In this document: piece by piece, positions 43,907 to 50,616 of the stretch
Numbering within the stretch: the first letter of the stretch is position 1
Layout: every line of letters begins with the position of its first letter
Origin: Iningainema tapete BLCC-T55
GTDB lineage: Bacteria > Cyanobacteriota > Cyanobacteriia > Cyanobacteriales > Nostocaceae
NCBI RefSeq assembly: GCF_014698965.1
Contig: NZ_JACXAE010000098.1
Span: 186,001-250,000, forward strand
DNA: 64,000 nt
Direction of reading: 5' to 3'
The notes under the pieces: model-generated
Seen by the model: the letters and a program-made list of their open reading frames with translations, nothing else
Told to the model about the DNA's origin: nothing
Databases searched by the model: none
Made by a program: the position numbers and the translations under genes

Positions 43907-44242
43907 ATGAGATTCCTATTTCACCCAGAACGAAAAAACATATCTTTGGCAGGAGTACTATATGCCTTGGGCGATCCGGTGAGGCTAGAGATTGTGCGGC
44001 AATTGGCAACCAAGGGGCAGTTGTGCTGTGCCGAGTTTGATTTTGCGATCGCCAAGTCTACCATGTCAAACCACTTCAAGATATTACGGGAGTCGGGGGT
44101 AGTTTTGACACGCAAAGAAGGAACACAACATATTAATACATTGCGACGAGAGGATTTAGAAGCAAGGTTTCCCGGATTACTCGATGTAGTGTTACAAGCA
44201 TCCGAGCCATTGGCGATTTGTTCAAGTAATCAAAAAAACTAA
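43907..44242 (+). CDS. rexT: RexT-type redox-sensing ArsR-family repressor
   Basis: The 111-aa winged-helix protein has the ArsR pattern YALGDPVRLEIVRQLA and the recognition helix region IAKSTMSNHFKILRESG. Two adjacent cysteines are at residues 40 and 41 (QLCCAEF), exactly the positions of the vicinal pair reported in Anabaena RexT, which forms a disulfide on H2O2 exposure and releases DNA. Next to it is a divergent thioredoxin gene, the known target. I infer autoregulation and control of the trxA2 run through the palindrome at 43851-43871. Confidence 0.9.
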   Translation: MRFLFHPERKNISLAGVLYALGDPVRLEIVRQLATKGQLCCAEFDFAIAKSTMSNHFKILRESGVVLTRKEGTQHINTLRREDLEARFPGLLDVVLQASEPLAICSSNQKN

Positions 44243-44318
44243 AAAGTTTCCCACTGCGATCATTAGGACATAACAACGCATCCTATCCAAGGATTTGTCA
44301 TAAACAATCATTTTAAGT

Positions 44319-44582
44319 TTATGCGGCGATCGCCTCAAAATGTTGTTCATAACCCATACTGCCACCGCATAGGCTCCTATCACCTTTATTAATCCACACA
44401 AACACAGCATCTAATACCAATTGCCAGCAGTACTTGCGACGCATGTCCAGCTTTCCCATCCCATGCTCTAATGCCCACTTCTTGACCAGTTTAGTGTCTA
44501 CTACGCCTAGCAAGTCTTTAACGTTATGGCGCAGAACACCTATTGTGATTCTATGAGAACTTTTGTTAATATGTTGGTACAT
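44319..44582 (-). CDS. Cassette protein A, copy 1 (intact), unknown function
   Basis: The 87-aa protein is not recognised. It has a polar N-terminus, a conserved core LRHNVKDLLGVVDTKLVKKWA, then MRRKYCWQLVLDAVFVWI, which is amphipathic, and a short tail. It is basic with one prominent Cys. The core could be a small helical DNA-binding or protein-binding domain, but this is a guess. It is divergent from gene B at 44731 with 148 bases between. Three further copies in the array (45276, 46970, 48002) are frameshifted or truncated. Confidence 0.6.
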   Translation of the reverse strand: MYQHINKSSHRITIGVLRHNVKDLLGVVDTKLVKKWALEHGMGKLDMRRKYCWQLVLDAVFVWINKGDRSLCGGSMGYEQHFEAIAA

Positions 44583-44630
44583 GGTCTATGTCCAAGTCGG
44601 TAACGCCTTGGTATGGATTTTATTTGGAAC

Positions 44631-44664
44631 CCACCGCTTAGCTTTTGGGTGAGATAGGCGGTGG
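44631..44664. promoter_or_regulatory. Conserved hairpin in the A/B intergenic region, unit 1
   Basis: CCACCGCTTA (44631-44640) pairs with TAGGCGGTGG (44655-44664), one G-T pair, loop of 14. The same stem is at the same place in units 2 and 3. It is 49 bases before gene A and 66 before gene B and could be an operator or a structured leader. Confidence 0.65.
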
Positions 44665-44730
44665 TTATTAACCTTATTAAATATTAAATCCATGTGAACG
44701 TGGATGTCAAGCTATTAAAGGAAAAATTTT

Positions 44731-44943
44731 ATGGCTGGGGAAGGTAGCAAGAAAACCCAATTCAAAAGTACCGGACTGGGAATAACCAACGAAAGCAAAA
44801 CGTTTGGCTTCAAAATCAATGAAAAATATGAAGACGTTTTAATAATGCTCCCCAATCGTAGTCAAAAGATCCGAGAGTGGGTCATTCAAGGTATGTTACG
44901 CGAAGGTCTAATTGAAGATAACGAATACGACAACAGCTACTAG
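44731..44943 (+). CDS. Cassette protein B, copy 1, ribbon-helix-helix-like
   Basis: The 70-aa protein has a polar start (MAGEGSKKTQF), a short strand TFGFKI, then helices EKYEDVLIMLP and RSQKIREWVIQGMLREGLI. That strand-helix-helix pattern fits a ribbon-helix-helix repressor or antitoxin, though the family is not recognised. It ends with an acidic and Asn-rich tail (EDNEYDNSY). A good AAAGG site precedes the ATG, and a GGGTAGA / TCTGCCC hairpin with T-run follows at about 44985. Its last third and the 3' DNA are almost identical to copy 3. Confidence 0.65.
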   Translation: MAGEGSKKTQFKSTGLGITNESKTFGFKINEKYEDVLIMLPNRSQKIREWVIQGMLREGLIEDNEYDNSY

Positions 44944-45212
44944 TTTGTCATTTGCTGGGTTATGATTGAACTCCGAAGGGGTAGATGCTGTAATGTGTCT
45001 GCCCTTTTGCTTTATTAAACCACCAGCGCCCAGCGCGTTATATGAATAAATAACCCCCGATCAATAATGACCAGGGGCTATTGGGTTTCAGTATAAAAAG
45101 TTCGGTATATACGCAGCGAAGCGTACAACAAATATAGCAATATCTTTATGAAGCTCATACTCTCCTTTAGTCCAACTAGTGTAAAGATTGGGATAAAACT
45201 TAGTTTGGTGCG
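44882..45212. repeat. 331-bp near-identical direct repeat, copy 1
   Basis: This segment, from the last third of gene B1 into the downstream non-coding region, matches 47351-47681 with no gaps and two base differences by eye. It includes a terminator-like hairpin and the AATAACCCC / GGGGCTATT inverted repeat. Confidence 0.85.
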
Positions 45213-45275
45213 GTCGCTTTTAAAGACTGCTTCTGTCAAAATTGCTGAAAATAATAATACAATAACGTGGCAGTT

Positions 45276-45531
45276 CTAAGCAGCGATCGCCAACTCTTGC
45301 TGTGTAGCCATACCGTACAGACTCCTGTCACCTTTATTAATCCATACAAACACTGCGTCGAGTACCAATTGCCAGCAGTATTTGCGCCGCATGTCCAACT
45401 TCCCCATCCCATGCTAAGACTGCCCACTTCTTTACCAGCTTGGTATCTATTACCCCTAGCAGGTCTTTCACGTTATGGCGCAGCATACCTATTTGTACGT
45501 AATGAAAAGTTTTGATATTATGTTTGTACAT
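45276..45531 (-). pseudogene. Cassette gene A, copy 2, frameshifted
   Basis: The N-terminus (MYKHNIKTFHYVQIGMLRHNVKDL) matches copy 1 through KKWA, after which small insertions and deletions near 45410-45420 change the frame. In the second frame the homology continues (HGMGKLDMRRKYCWQLVLDAVF) to a stop at 45276. The adjacent B2 gene is intact. Confidence 0.75.
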
Positions 45532-45570
45532 GATTTATGTCCAAGTCCAAGCATAGATATTGGTCAAAAC

Positions 45571-45604
45571 CCACCGCTTAGCTTTTGGACGAGGTAGGCG
45601 GTGG
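45571..45604. promoter_or_regulatory. Conserved hairpin in the A/B intergenic region, unit 2
   Basis: CCACCGCTTA (45571-45580) and TAGGCGGTGG (45595-45604) form the same stem as in unit 1. The loop differs by a few bases, so the stem is better conserved than the loop. Confidence 0.65.
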
Positions 45605-45669
45605 TTATTAACCTTTTTATATTAAACCCGCTTAAATCCGGAAAGTCAAGCTATTAAAGGAAAAATTTT

Positions 45670-45891
45670 ATGGCTGGGGAAGGTAGCAAGAAAACTCAGT
45701 TCAAAGACAAAGGAGTTGGAGTAGGCAGAAGGAATCCAATTGCTTTTGCGATGCCCGACCCCTACGATGAGATTCTCAGGTCACTACCCAATCGCTCGGA
45801 GAAGCTTCGACAGTGGGTGATCAAATGCATGATCGAAGATGGTCTAGTAGATCAGCATTCATCAACTCAAACTCAACAAAAAGCTAGTTAA
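45670..45891 (+). CDS. Cassette protein B, copy 2, ribbon-helix-helix-like
   Basis: The 73-aa protein shares the start MAGEGSKKTQF with copy 1, then diverges: strand IAFAMP, helices DPYDEILRSLP and RSEKLRQWVIKCMIEDGLV, and a Gln/Ser-rich end. The 52 bases from 45644 to 45695 (leader and first codons) are identical to unit 1, while the rest differs, giving a mosaic. A strong hairpin terminator follows at 45919-45961. Confidence 0.62.
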   Translation: MAGEGSKKTQFKDKGVGVGRRNPIAFAMPDPYDEILRSLPNRSEKLRQWVIKCMIEDGLVDQHSSTQTQQKAS

Positions 45892-45918
45892 TTCTAGTTC
45901 AGCTATTAATAGCGATAC

Positions 45919-45961
45919 AATCATGGGCGGACACCTGAATGAACGATGTCTGCCCATGATT
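45919..45961 (+). terminator. Hairpin terminator after gene B2
   Basis: AATCATGGGCGGACA pairs with TGTCTGCCCATGATT over 15 positions with one G-T pair, loop of 13, followed by TGTATTTGT. Confidence 0.75.
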
Positions 45962-46128
45962 GTATTTGTAAACAATGTTCTATTTAGAAAATCGCGCCGC
46001 CTTCCGAAGCGATCACTCTTACCGTTGTCTGAATTTAGGAGGTCGATGGCACAAAGTCACCGACGTACTTAATATTACTTCAATTACTGAGCAAAGTTCT
46101 ATTAGAAACGCTCCAGACGCCCGAAGAG

Positions 46129-46725
46129 TTAATCAAATGCTTGGGACAATATTCCCAGTATTTTACCTGGATTGTCAATAAAGTATTCCTGCAAATCAAC
46201 TGTAACCAAGGCTCCTTCCAGCTTTAAAAACAACCAGTTAGTTCCACTAGTTACTGAGCCATAGATGGTAGTTATATCATCACCATTATTATTATTAAAA
46301 ATTTGTGCTGCTATCATCGAAGCAAGGCATTGACCGATACCGCCGCGAATGTCTTCCTTTTTCGCTTCGACTACAACTACAACTGGAGACCGCACTTCCA
46401 AGAGTTCATCACTTTTACTAAGAAGGAAGTCGCATCTACCATTCAATCCTCGCGCCGGATCAATATTGAACTCAACACCTGATAACACAAGTACAGGAGC
46501 TTCTATCACTTCATTTAAATCACTTAGTAGTGGGTAGATGATACCTTCTGACCTTAACTTCTCTGTGCCACTTACACCCAATAAACGATAGGTTCGGTTG
46601 AAACCCGTTTTAAAAAATTCTGTAGGCTCAATTTCTACCGCTTGTGAAAATACTCCTGACCTTTCTTCTCGCGTCAAATTAAATTTATTTAGTACTTCTA
46701 GAAATGTAAAATCACTGTAGCTCAT
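46129..46725 (-). CDS. Cyanobacterial PD-(D/E)XK-like protein of unknown function
   Basis: The 198-aa protein belongs to a family seen often in cyanobacteria. It begins MSYSDFT and contains GLNGRCDFLL, then VVVVVEAKKEDIRGGIGQCLASM, and YGSVTSGTNWLFLKL. The Asp in CDF and the E-x-K in VEAKK resemble the active site of PD-(D/E)XK nucleases, so a restriction-like fold is plausible, although activity is unproven. It lies inside the A/B array between units 2 and 3. Confidence 0.7.
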   Translation of the reverse strand: MSYSDFTFLEVLNKFNLTREERSGVFSQAVEIEPTEFFKTGFNRTYRLLGVSGTEKLRSEGIIYPLLSDLNEVIEAPVLVLSGVEFNIDPARGLNGRCDFLLSKSDELLEVRSPVVVVVEAKKEDIRGGIGQCLASMIAAQIFNNNNGDDITTIYGSVTSGTNWLFLKLEGALVTVDLQEYFIDNPGKILGILSQAFD

Positions 46726-46783
46726 ATGTAATTAGGTGGGATCTGACGCCGTTTTACTAGATGTCGCGCTGCACAGTTTGATT

Positions 46784-46933
46784 TTACCACAGCAGCTTAC
46801 ACACTTCTAAAGTGCGAACGGGTGTCCTTTCATCCTGAAGCAGAATAATCAATATTCGCTCCCTGACATGGGGTAATTCACTCTCTCTAAGAACTTGTTG
46901 TAACCGACTTACCTGCTCTAGGGTGAGAAAATT
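46784..46933 (-). pseudogene. Fragment of an IS630-type transposase N-terminus
   Basis: Read on the minus strand, the fragment gives LTLEQVSRLQQVLRESELP then HVRERILIILLQDE, the usual helix-turn-helix start of cyanobacterial IS630-family transposases. The following glycine/turn region is lost and the frame stops at 46784. The catalytic DDE part is absent. Its position just beyond the truncated A copy 3 suggests that the element caused the truncation. Confidence 0.6.
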
Positions 46934-46969
46934 TTTAATAAAAATGTATTAAGAGTTGTTGTTGTAGGT

Positions 46970-47035
46970 CTAAGCCGCATGGCGAAGGACACCTATTGTA
47001 GTTCTATTAGAGTTTTTGTTAAGATGTTGGTACAT
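46970..47035 (-). pseudogene. Cassette gene A, copy 3, only the N-terminal end left
   Basis: The visible part reads MYQHLNKNSNRTTIGVLRH, matching copy 1, then departs and stops at 46970. The rest is replaced by the region with the IS630 fragment. Gene B3 beside it is intact. Confidence 0.7.
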
Positions 47036-47086
47036 GGTCTATGTCCAAGTCGCTTGGGCTTGATATGGACTTTATTTGTTCAAACC

Positions 47087-47121
47087 CCACCGCTTAGCTT
47101 TTTGCTGGAGATATGCGGTGG
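47087..47121. promoter_or_regulatory. Conserved hairpin in the A/B intergenic region, unit 3
   Basis: CCACCGCTTA pairs with TATGCGGTGG with one mismatch. The loop differs from units 1 and 2. It is 52 bases from the A remnant start and 78 from gene B3. Confidence 0.6.
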
Positions 47122-47199
47122 TTATTAACCTTTTTATATTAAACCAGGTTAACTTGGTTATGTCAACCAACTTGTGTCAACTATTAAAGGAAAAGTTTT

Positions 47200-47412
47200 A
47201 TGTCGGGTCGTGGAAAAGAAGCAACTCAATATAAAAGTACTGGTCTGGGAATAGGGAGCGGCAGAAAATCCTATGCTTTTAAGATCGCACAGAAGTACGA
47301 CCACGTTCTGGAAAATCTTCCTAATAAAAGTGAGAAGTTCAGAGAATGGATCATTCAAGGTATGTTACGCGAAGGTCTAATTGAAGATAACGAATACGAC
47401 AACAGCTACTAG
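47200..47412 (+). CDS. Cassette protein B, copy 3, ribbon-helix-helix-like
   Basis: The 70-aa protein starts MSGRGKEATQYKSTGLGIG, has the strand SYAFKI and helices QKYDHVLENLP and KSEKFREWIIQGMLREGLI. The final 20 residues and the 3' DNA are the same as copy 1. The start and middle differ from copy 1, as if parts were exchanged. An AAAGG site precedes the ATG. It remains open although its A partner is gone. Confidence 0.65.
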   Translation: MSGRGKEATQYKSTGLGIGSGRKSYAFKIAQKYDHVLENLPNKSEKFREWIIQGMLREGLIEDNEYDNSY

Positions 47413-47681
47413 TTTGTCAGTTGCTGGGTTATGATTGAACTCCGAAGGGGTAGATGCTGTAATGTGTCTGCCCTTTTGCTTTATTAAACCACCAGCGCCC
47501 AGCGCGTTATATGAATAAATAACCCCCGATCAATCATGACCAGGGGCTATTGGGTTTCAGTATAAAAAGTTCGGTATATACGCAGCGAAGCGTACAACAA
47601 ATATAGCAATATCTTTATGAAGCTCATACTCTCCTTTAGTCCAACTAGTGTAAAGATTGGGATAAAACTTAGTTTGGTGCG
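47351..47681. repeat. 331-bp near-identical direct repeat, copy 2
   Basis: Direct repeat of 44882-45212 (offset 2469 bases, no gaps, two differences by eye). After it the two copies diverge: this one has an extra stretch of about 190 bases before GCTGAAAATAATAATAC resumes. Confidence 0.85.
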
Positions 47682-48001
47682 CTTAGTGCCTGGTATCAAA
47701 ATTGCTGTAATGCCGACGGCTTCTTGGAAAGAGGCGATCGCTTGTGGGCAAGAGAGAAAAAGCACTACGATTTAGTAGACGAAGAAACTTACGCAGGCTT
47801 TCAACCATTGCTCAAGATCGCGCCTTCTACCACTTGACTCCTAAATCAAACCACGGATAGCACAGTCTAAGGTAAACAGTTTTTTTAGCTGAAAATAATA
47901 ATACAATAAGTACTCACGCAGAATTAATTACACAAAATTTTCTCCTGACTCCTACCTTCACGAATAAATTTAATTTTGTCGAACTACTTAACGTGGCAGT
48001 T
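47682..48001. other. Non-coding end of array unit 3 with insertions
   Basis: There is no convincing gene here. Compared with unit 1, about 190 unrelated bases follow the 331-bp repeat and another 80 or so split the segment before ACGTGGCAGTTCTAAGCAGCG. These look like small insertions or old fragments; none was identified. Confidence 0.5.
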
Positions 48002-48171
48002 CTAAGCAGCGCTCGCCCAATGTTGTTGTTCGTAACCCGTACCACCGCATAGGCTCCTATCACCTCTATGAATCCATGTAAACACAGCATCAAGTACCAA
48101 TTGCCAGCAGTACTTCCAACCCATGTCCAACTTCCCCAACCCATGTTCTAACGCCCATTTTTTGACCAATT
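48002..48171 (-). pseudogene. Cassette gene A, copy 4, C-terminal end only
   Basis: Homology to A begins near LVKKWALEHG and continues WKYCWQLVLDAVFTWIHRGDRSLCGG to a stop at 48002. The N-terminal half, the hairpin region and gene B are absent, so the array ends here. Confidence 0.7.
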
Positions 48172-48309
48172 GGCTACTTTAATACAAAAGCTACGAACAT
48201 TTATTAGATGTTCAACTCAGTAACTTTAGCATTTATATATACAAGCAATTGTATCAATATTGAGGGTGTAATCTTCGTTCGTGCGATCGCCTCCACAATT
48301 TCTCTACCT

Positions 48310-48515
48310 TCATCCTCTACCTTCACTTACATCACAAACCAATTTCTTAAATAAAGAAACAGAAACTATTGCCGTATTAATTAAAGTTTGAGCTTCGGTA
48401 AAATCTAAATCTCCAGTAATCAAAAAATCTGCCTTTGCTTCTACCGCACAAGCTAAAAACTTTGCATCTTTTCTGGCGCATAAACTAAAACATTAGTATC
48501 AATAACAACTTTCAT
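48310..48515 (-). pseudogene. PIN-domain toxin gene with an internal deletion
   Basis: The start MKVVIDTNVLVYAP is the first PIN motif, overlapping the upstream antitoxin-like gene by ATGA. After about 15 codons the frame is wrong. A different frame continues ARKDAKFLACAVEAKADFL, ITGDLDF and more to a stop at 48310, which is the C-terminal half of such a protein. The middle of the domain is deleted, so the toxin must be inactive. Confidence 0.75.
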
Positions 48516-48751
48516 TCGCCGCGCCGATGAGCTTCAATCTCTAATGCTATTTCTGCTTCTGTAATATCTTGCACTCCTGGTATTGCCTGTGTTTTATCAA
48601 ATAAATTTCTCACTTTATTACTAATCTCTGTTCTAGGATTATCTTCAGCTAAGATAATTAATTCTACTCTCTGTCCTGGTGGAAATGGTAAATCAGATAA
48701 TAATACTTGATTTGGGTCTTGAATAGTAATGTAAGTTTTGTAAGCGTTCAT
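48512..48751 (-). CDS. Antitoxin-like protein next to a dead PIN gene
   Basis: The 79-aa protein has the start YKTYITIQDPNQVLLSDLPFPPGQRVELIIL, close to a small beta domain found in cyanobacterial antitoxin-like proteins, and a charged helical end. Its stop overlaps the PIN start (ATGA). The antitoxin frame has been kept although the toxin is broken. Confidence 0.68.
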   Translation of the reverse strand: MNAYKTYITIQDPNQVLLSDLPFPPGQRVELIILAEDNPRTEISNKVRNLFDKTQAIPGVQDITEAEIALEIEAHRRGE

Positions 48752-48899
48752 AGTCCCTCCTTGGTTTCAATCTATTTCTAGGTGTGGAATGTGAGTTTAA
48801 TTGAGAATCGCACTTTCAGTGTTGTTTATAAGCATAAGATAATAATTGCTTAGGAGCTATCCTTTGTCGATTTGTTCTGTGTAATCACAAAAACAGCTT

Positions 48900-50522
48900 A
48901 TGACAGCATCAACAGTATCTGTGTCCATGTGGAGTCCCCTACGTCAGCCCATATTTCGTGCTTTGTGGATTGCATCAGCAGTTTCCACAATTGGCACTTG
49001 GATGCATGACGTAGGCGCGGCATGGTTAATGACATCACTTGCACCCAACTCACCCATATTGGTAGCGCTGTTGCAGGCGGCATCAAGCTTACCATTTTTT
49101 TTGCTGGCGTTACCCGCAGGTGCGATCGCCGATGTAATTGACCGCCGTAAAATGCTGTTATGGACTCAGGGTTGGATGTTAGTTGTTGCTGCACTATTAG
49201 GAGTGCTAACCCTAGCAAAAATTACAACTCCACAGATACTGCTAGCGCTGACTTTTGCCTTAAGTCTTGGTAGTTCCATGAACATGCCAGTCTGGCAAGC
49301 CATCACTCCTGAACTAGTTACTAAAGAAGAACTTCCATCAGCAGTTTCACTAACTGGTATTGTAGTTAATTTATCACGTTCCATTGGTCCGGCTTTAGCA
49401 GGAATCATCATAGCCTCAGCAGGAACAGGAGTTGTTTTCTTGCTCAACGCCGCTTCCTTTGTTGGAGTGATATTGGTAGTTTACAACTGGCAGCGTACAC
49501 CCCAAAAGAGTGCTTTACCTACAGAACGGGTGGTAGGAGCTATACAAGCAGGAATACGTTACGTGCGCTTTGCCCCAGTTTTACAGAGTGTATTAATTAG
49601 AACAGTAGCATACATTTTCTTTGCCAGTGCCATATTTGCCTTACTTCCTTTAATCGGGCGTCAACAATTAAAGCTAGATGCACTAGGGTATGGTATTATT
49701 CTAGGTTTTTGGGGTATCGGTGGGTTAGCAGGAGCATTCATTTTACCCAAAGCACGACAGCGGTTTTCCATAGATCAATTAGTAGCTGGAGCATCCTTAC
49801 TAATGGGAGCGATGATGCTGGCATTAGCAACTTTCCATATTGTAGTTGTGGTGTGGGGAGTAATGCTCTTGGTAGGTATTGCCTCTCTTAGTGTAATGGT
49901 TAGCCTCAGTGTAGCTGTCCAAACAGCAGTACCTGCGTGGGTGCGTGCTAGAGCATTATCTTTGCAATTACTAGTGTTTCAAGGAAGTATGAGTTTGGGG
50001 AGTTTGTTATGGGGTACTGTAGCTCAAAACACAAGTATCTCAACCGCACTTACCAGTGCCGCGATAGGATTAATGGTGTGTGTGGTGCTAACCGTGCGTT
50101 ATCGTCTTCGTTGTGCGGAAAAATTGGATTTGACAGCATCTCTACACTGGAATCAACCAGCCCATGCTTTTGAACCCTGCCCAAATGATGGACCTGTGTT
50201 GGTTTCTATAGAGTATTATATAGATCCGGCAAATGCTGAAGAGTTTACCAAAGCAATGCAAGCACTGAGTCAAATTCGTCGGCGAGATGGAGCAATTCAG
50301 TGGGGCTTGTACCAGGATTTGTCTAACCCTGGTAAATTTGTAGAAACAGCAATTGTTGAGTCGTGGGCAGAACATAAACGGCAATTTGAACGAGTGACGA
50401 ATGCTGATAAGGTAGTTGAAGAGCGTGTTCGTGCTTTTCATATTGGTGACGAACCGCCTAAAGTGTCACAGATGATTTATGCAAACTATACTGATGCACG
50501 AGGTTTGAGACAACCGTGCTGA
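48900..50522 (+). CDS. MFS exporter with a C-terminal soluble domain
   Basis: The 540-aa protein has about 12 membrane helices (to near residue 410) with the MFS loop GAIADVIDRRKML and resembles MFS_3 (enterobactin-exporter-like) proteins. The final 120 residues are soluble, starting VLVSIEYYIDPANAEEFTKAM and containing WGLYQDLSNPGKFVETAIVESW. They look like an antibiotic-biosynthesis-monooxygenase-type ferredoxin-like fold. This fused form is known in the family. The substrate is unknown; siderophores or toxic metabolites are candidates. Confidence 0.82.
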   Translation: MTASTVSVSMWSPLRQPIFRALWIASAVSTIGTWMHDVGAAWLMTSLAPNSPILVALLQAASSLPFFLLALPAGAIADVIDRRKMLLWTQGWMLVVAALLGVLTLAKITTPQILLALTFALSLGSSMNMPVWQAITPELVTKEELPSAVSLTGIVVNLSRSIGPALAGIIIASAGTGVVFLLNAASFVGVILVVYNWQRTPQKSALPTERVVGAIQAGIRYVRFAPVLQSVLIRTVAYIFFASAIFALLPLIGRQQLKLDALGYGIILGFWGIGGLAGAFILPKARQRFSIDQLVAGASLLMGAMMLALATFHIVVVVWGVMLLVGIASLSVMVSLSVAVQTAVPAWVRARALSLQLLVFQGSMSLGSLLWGTVAQNTSISTALTSAAIGLMVCVVLTVRYRLRCAEKLDLTASLHWNQPAHAFEPCPNDGPVLVSIEYYIDPANAEEFTKAMQALSQIRRRDGAIQWGLYQDLSNPGKFVETAIVESWAEHKRQFERVTNADKVVEERVRAFHIGDEPPKVSQMIYANYTDARGLRQPC

Positions 50523-50616
50523 TGTCAAAAAAAAGGGTGTGGGGTATGGGGTGTAGAGATGTTACACTTATTAATTGCTATCCAATCAGGGGGCTGACTT
50601 CCCAAGAGTAGAAATT

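Noticed and set aside
45975-46181. A 68-codon plus-strand frame before the PD-(D/E)XK-like gene
   Set aside because: It runs into the end of the minus-strand gene at 46129 and has no ribosome binding site or recognisable features. It may be a fragment but cannot be supported.
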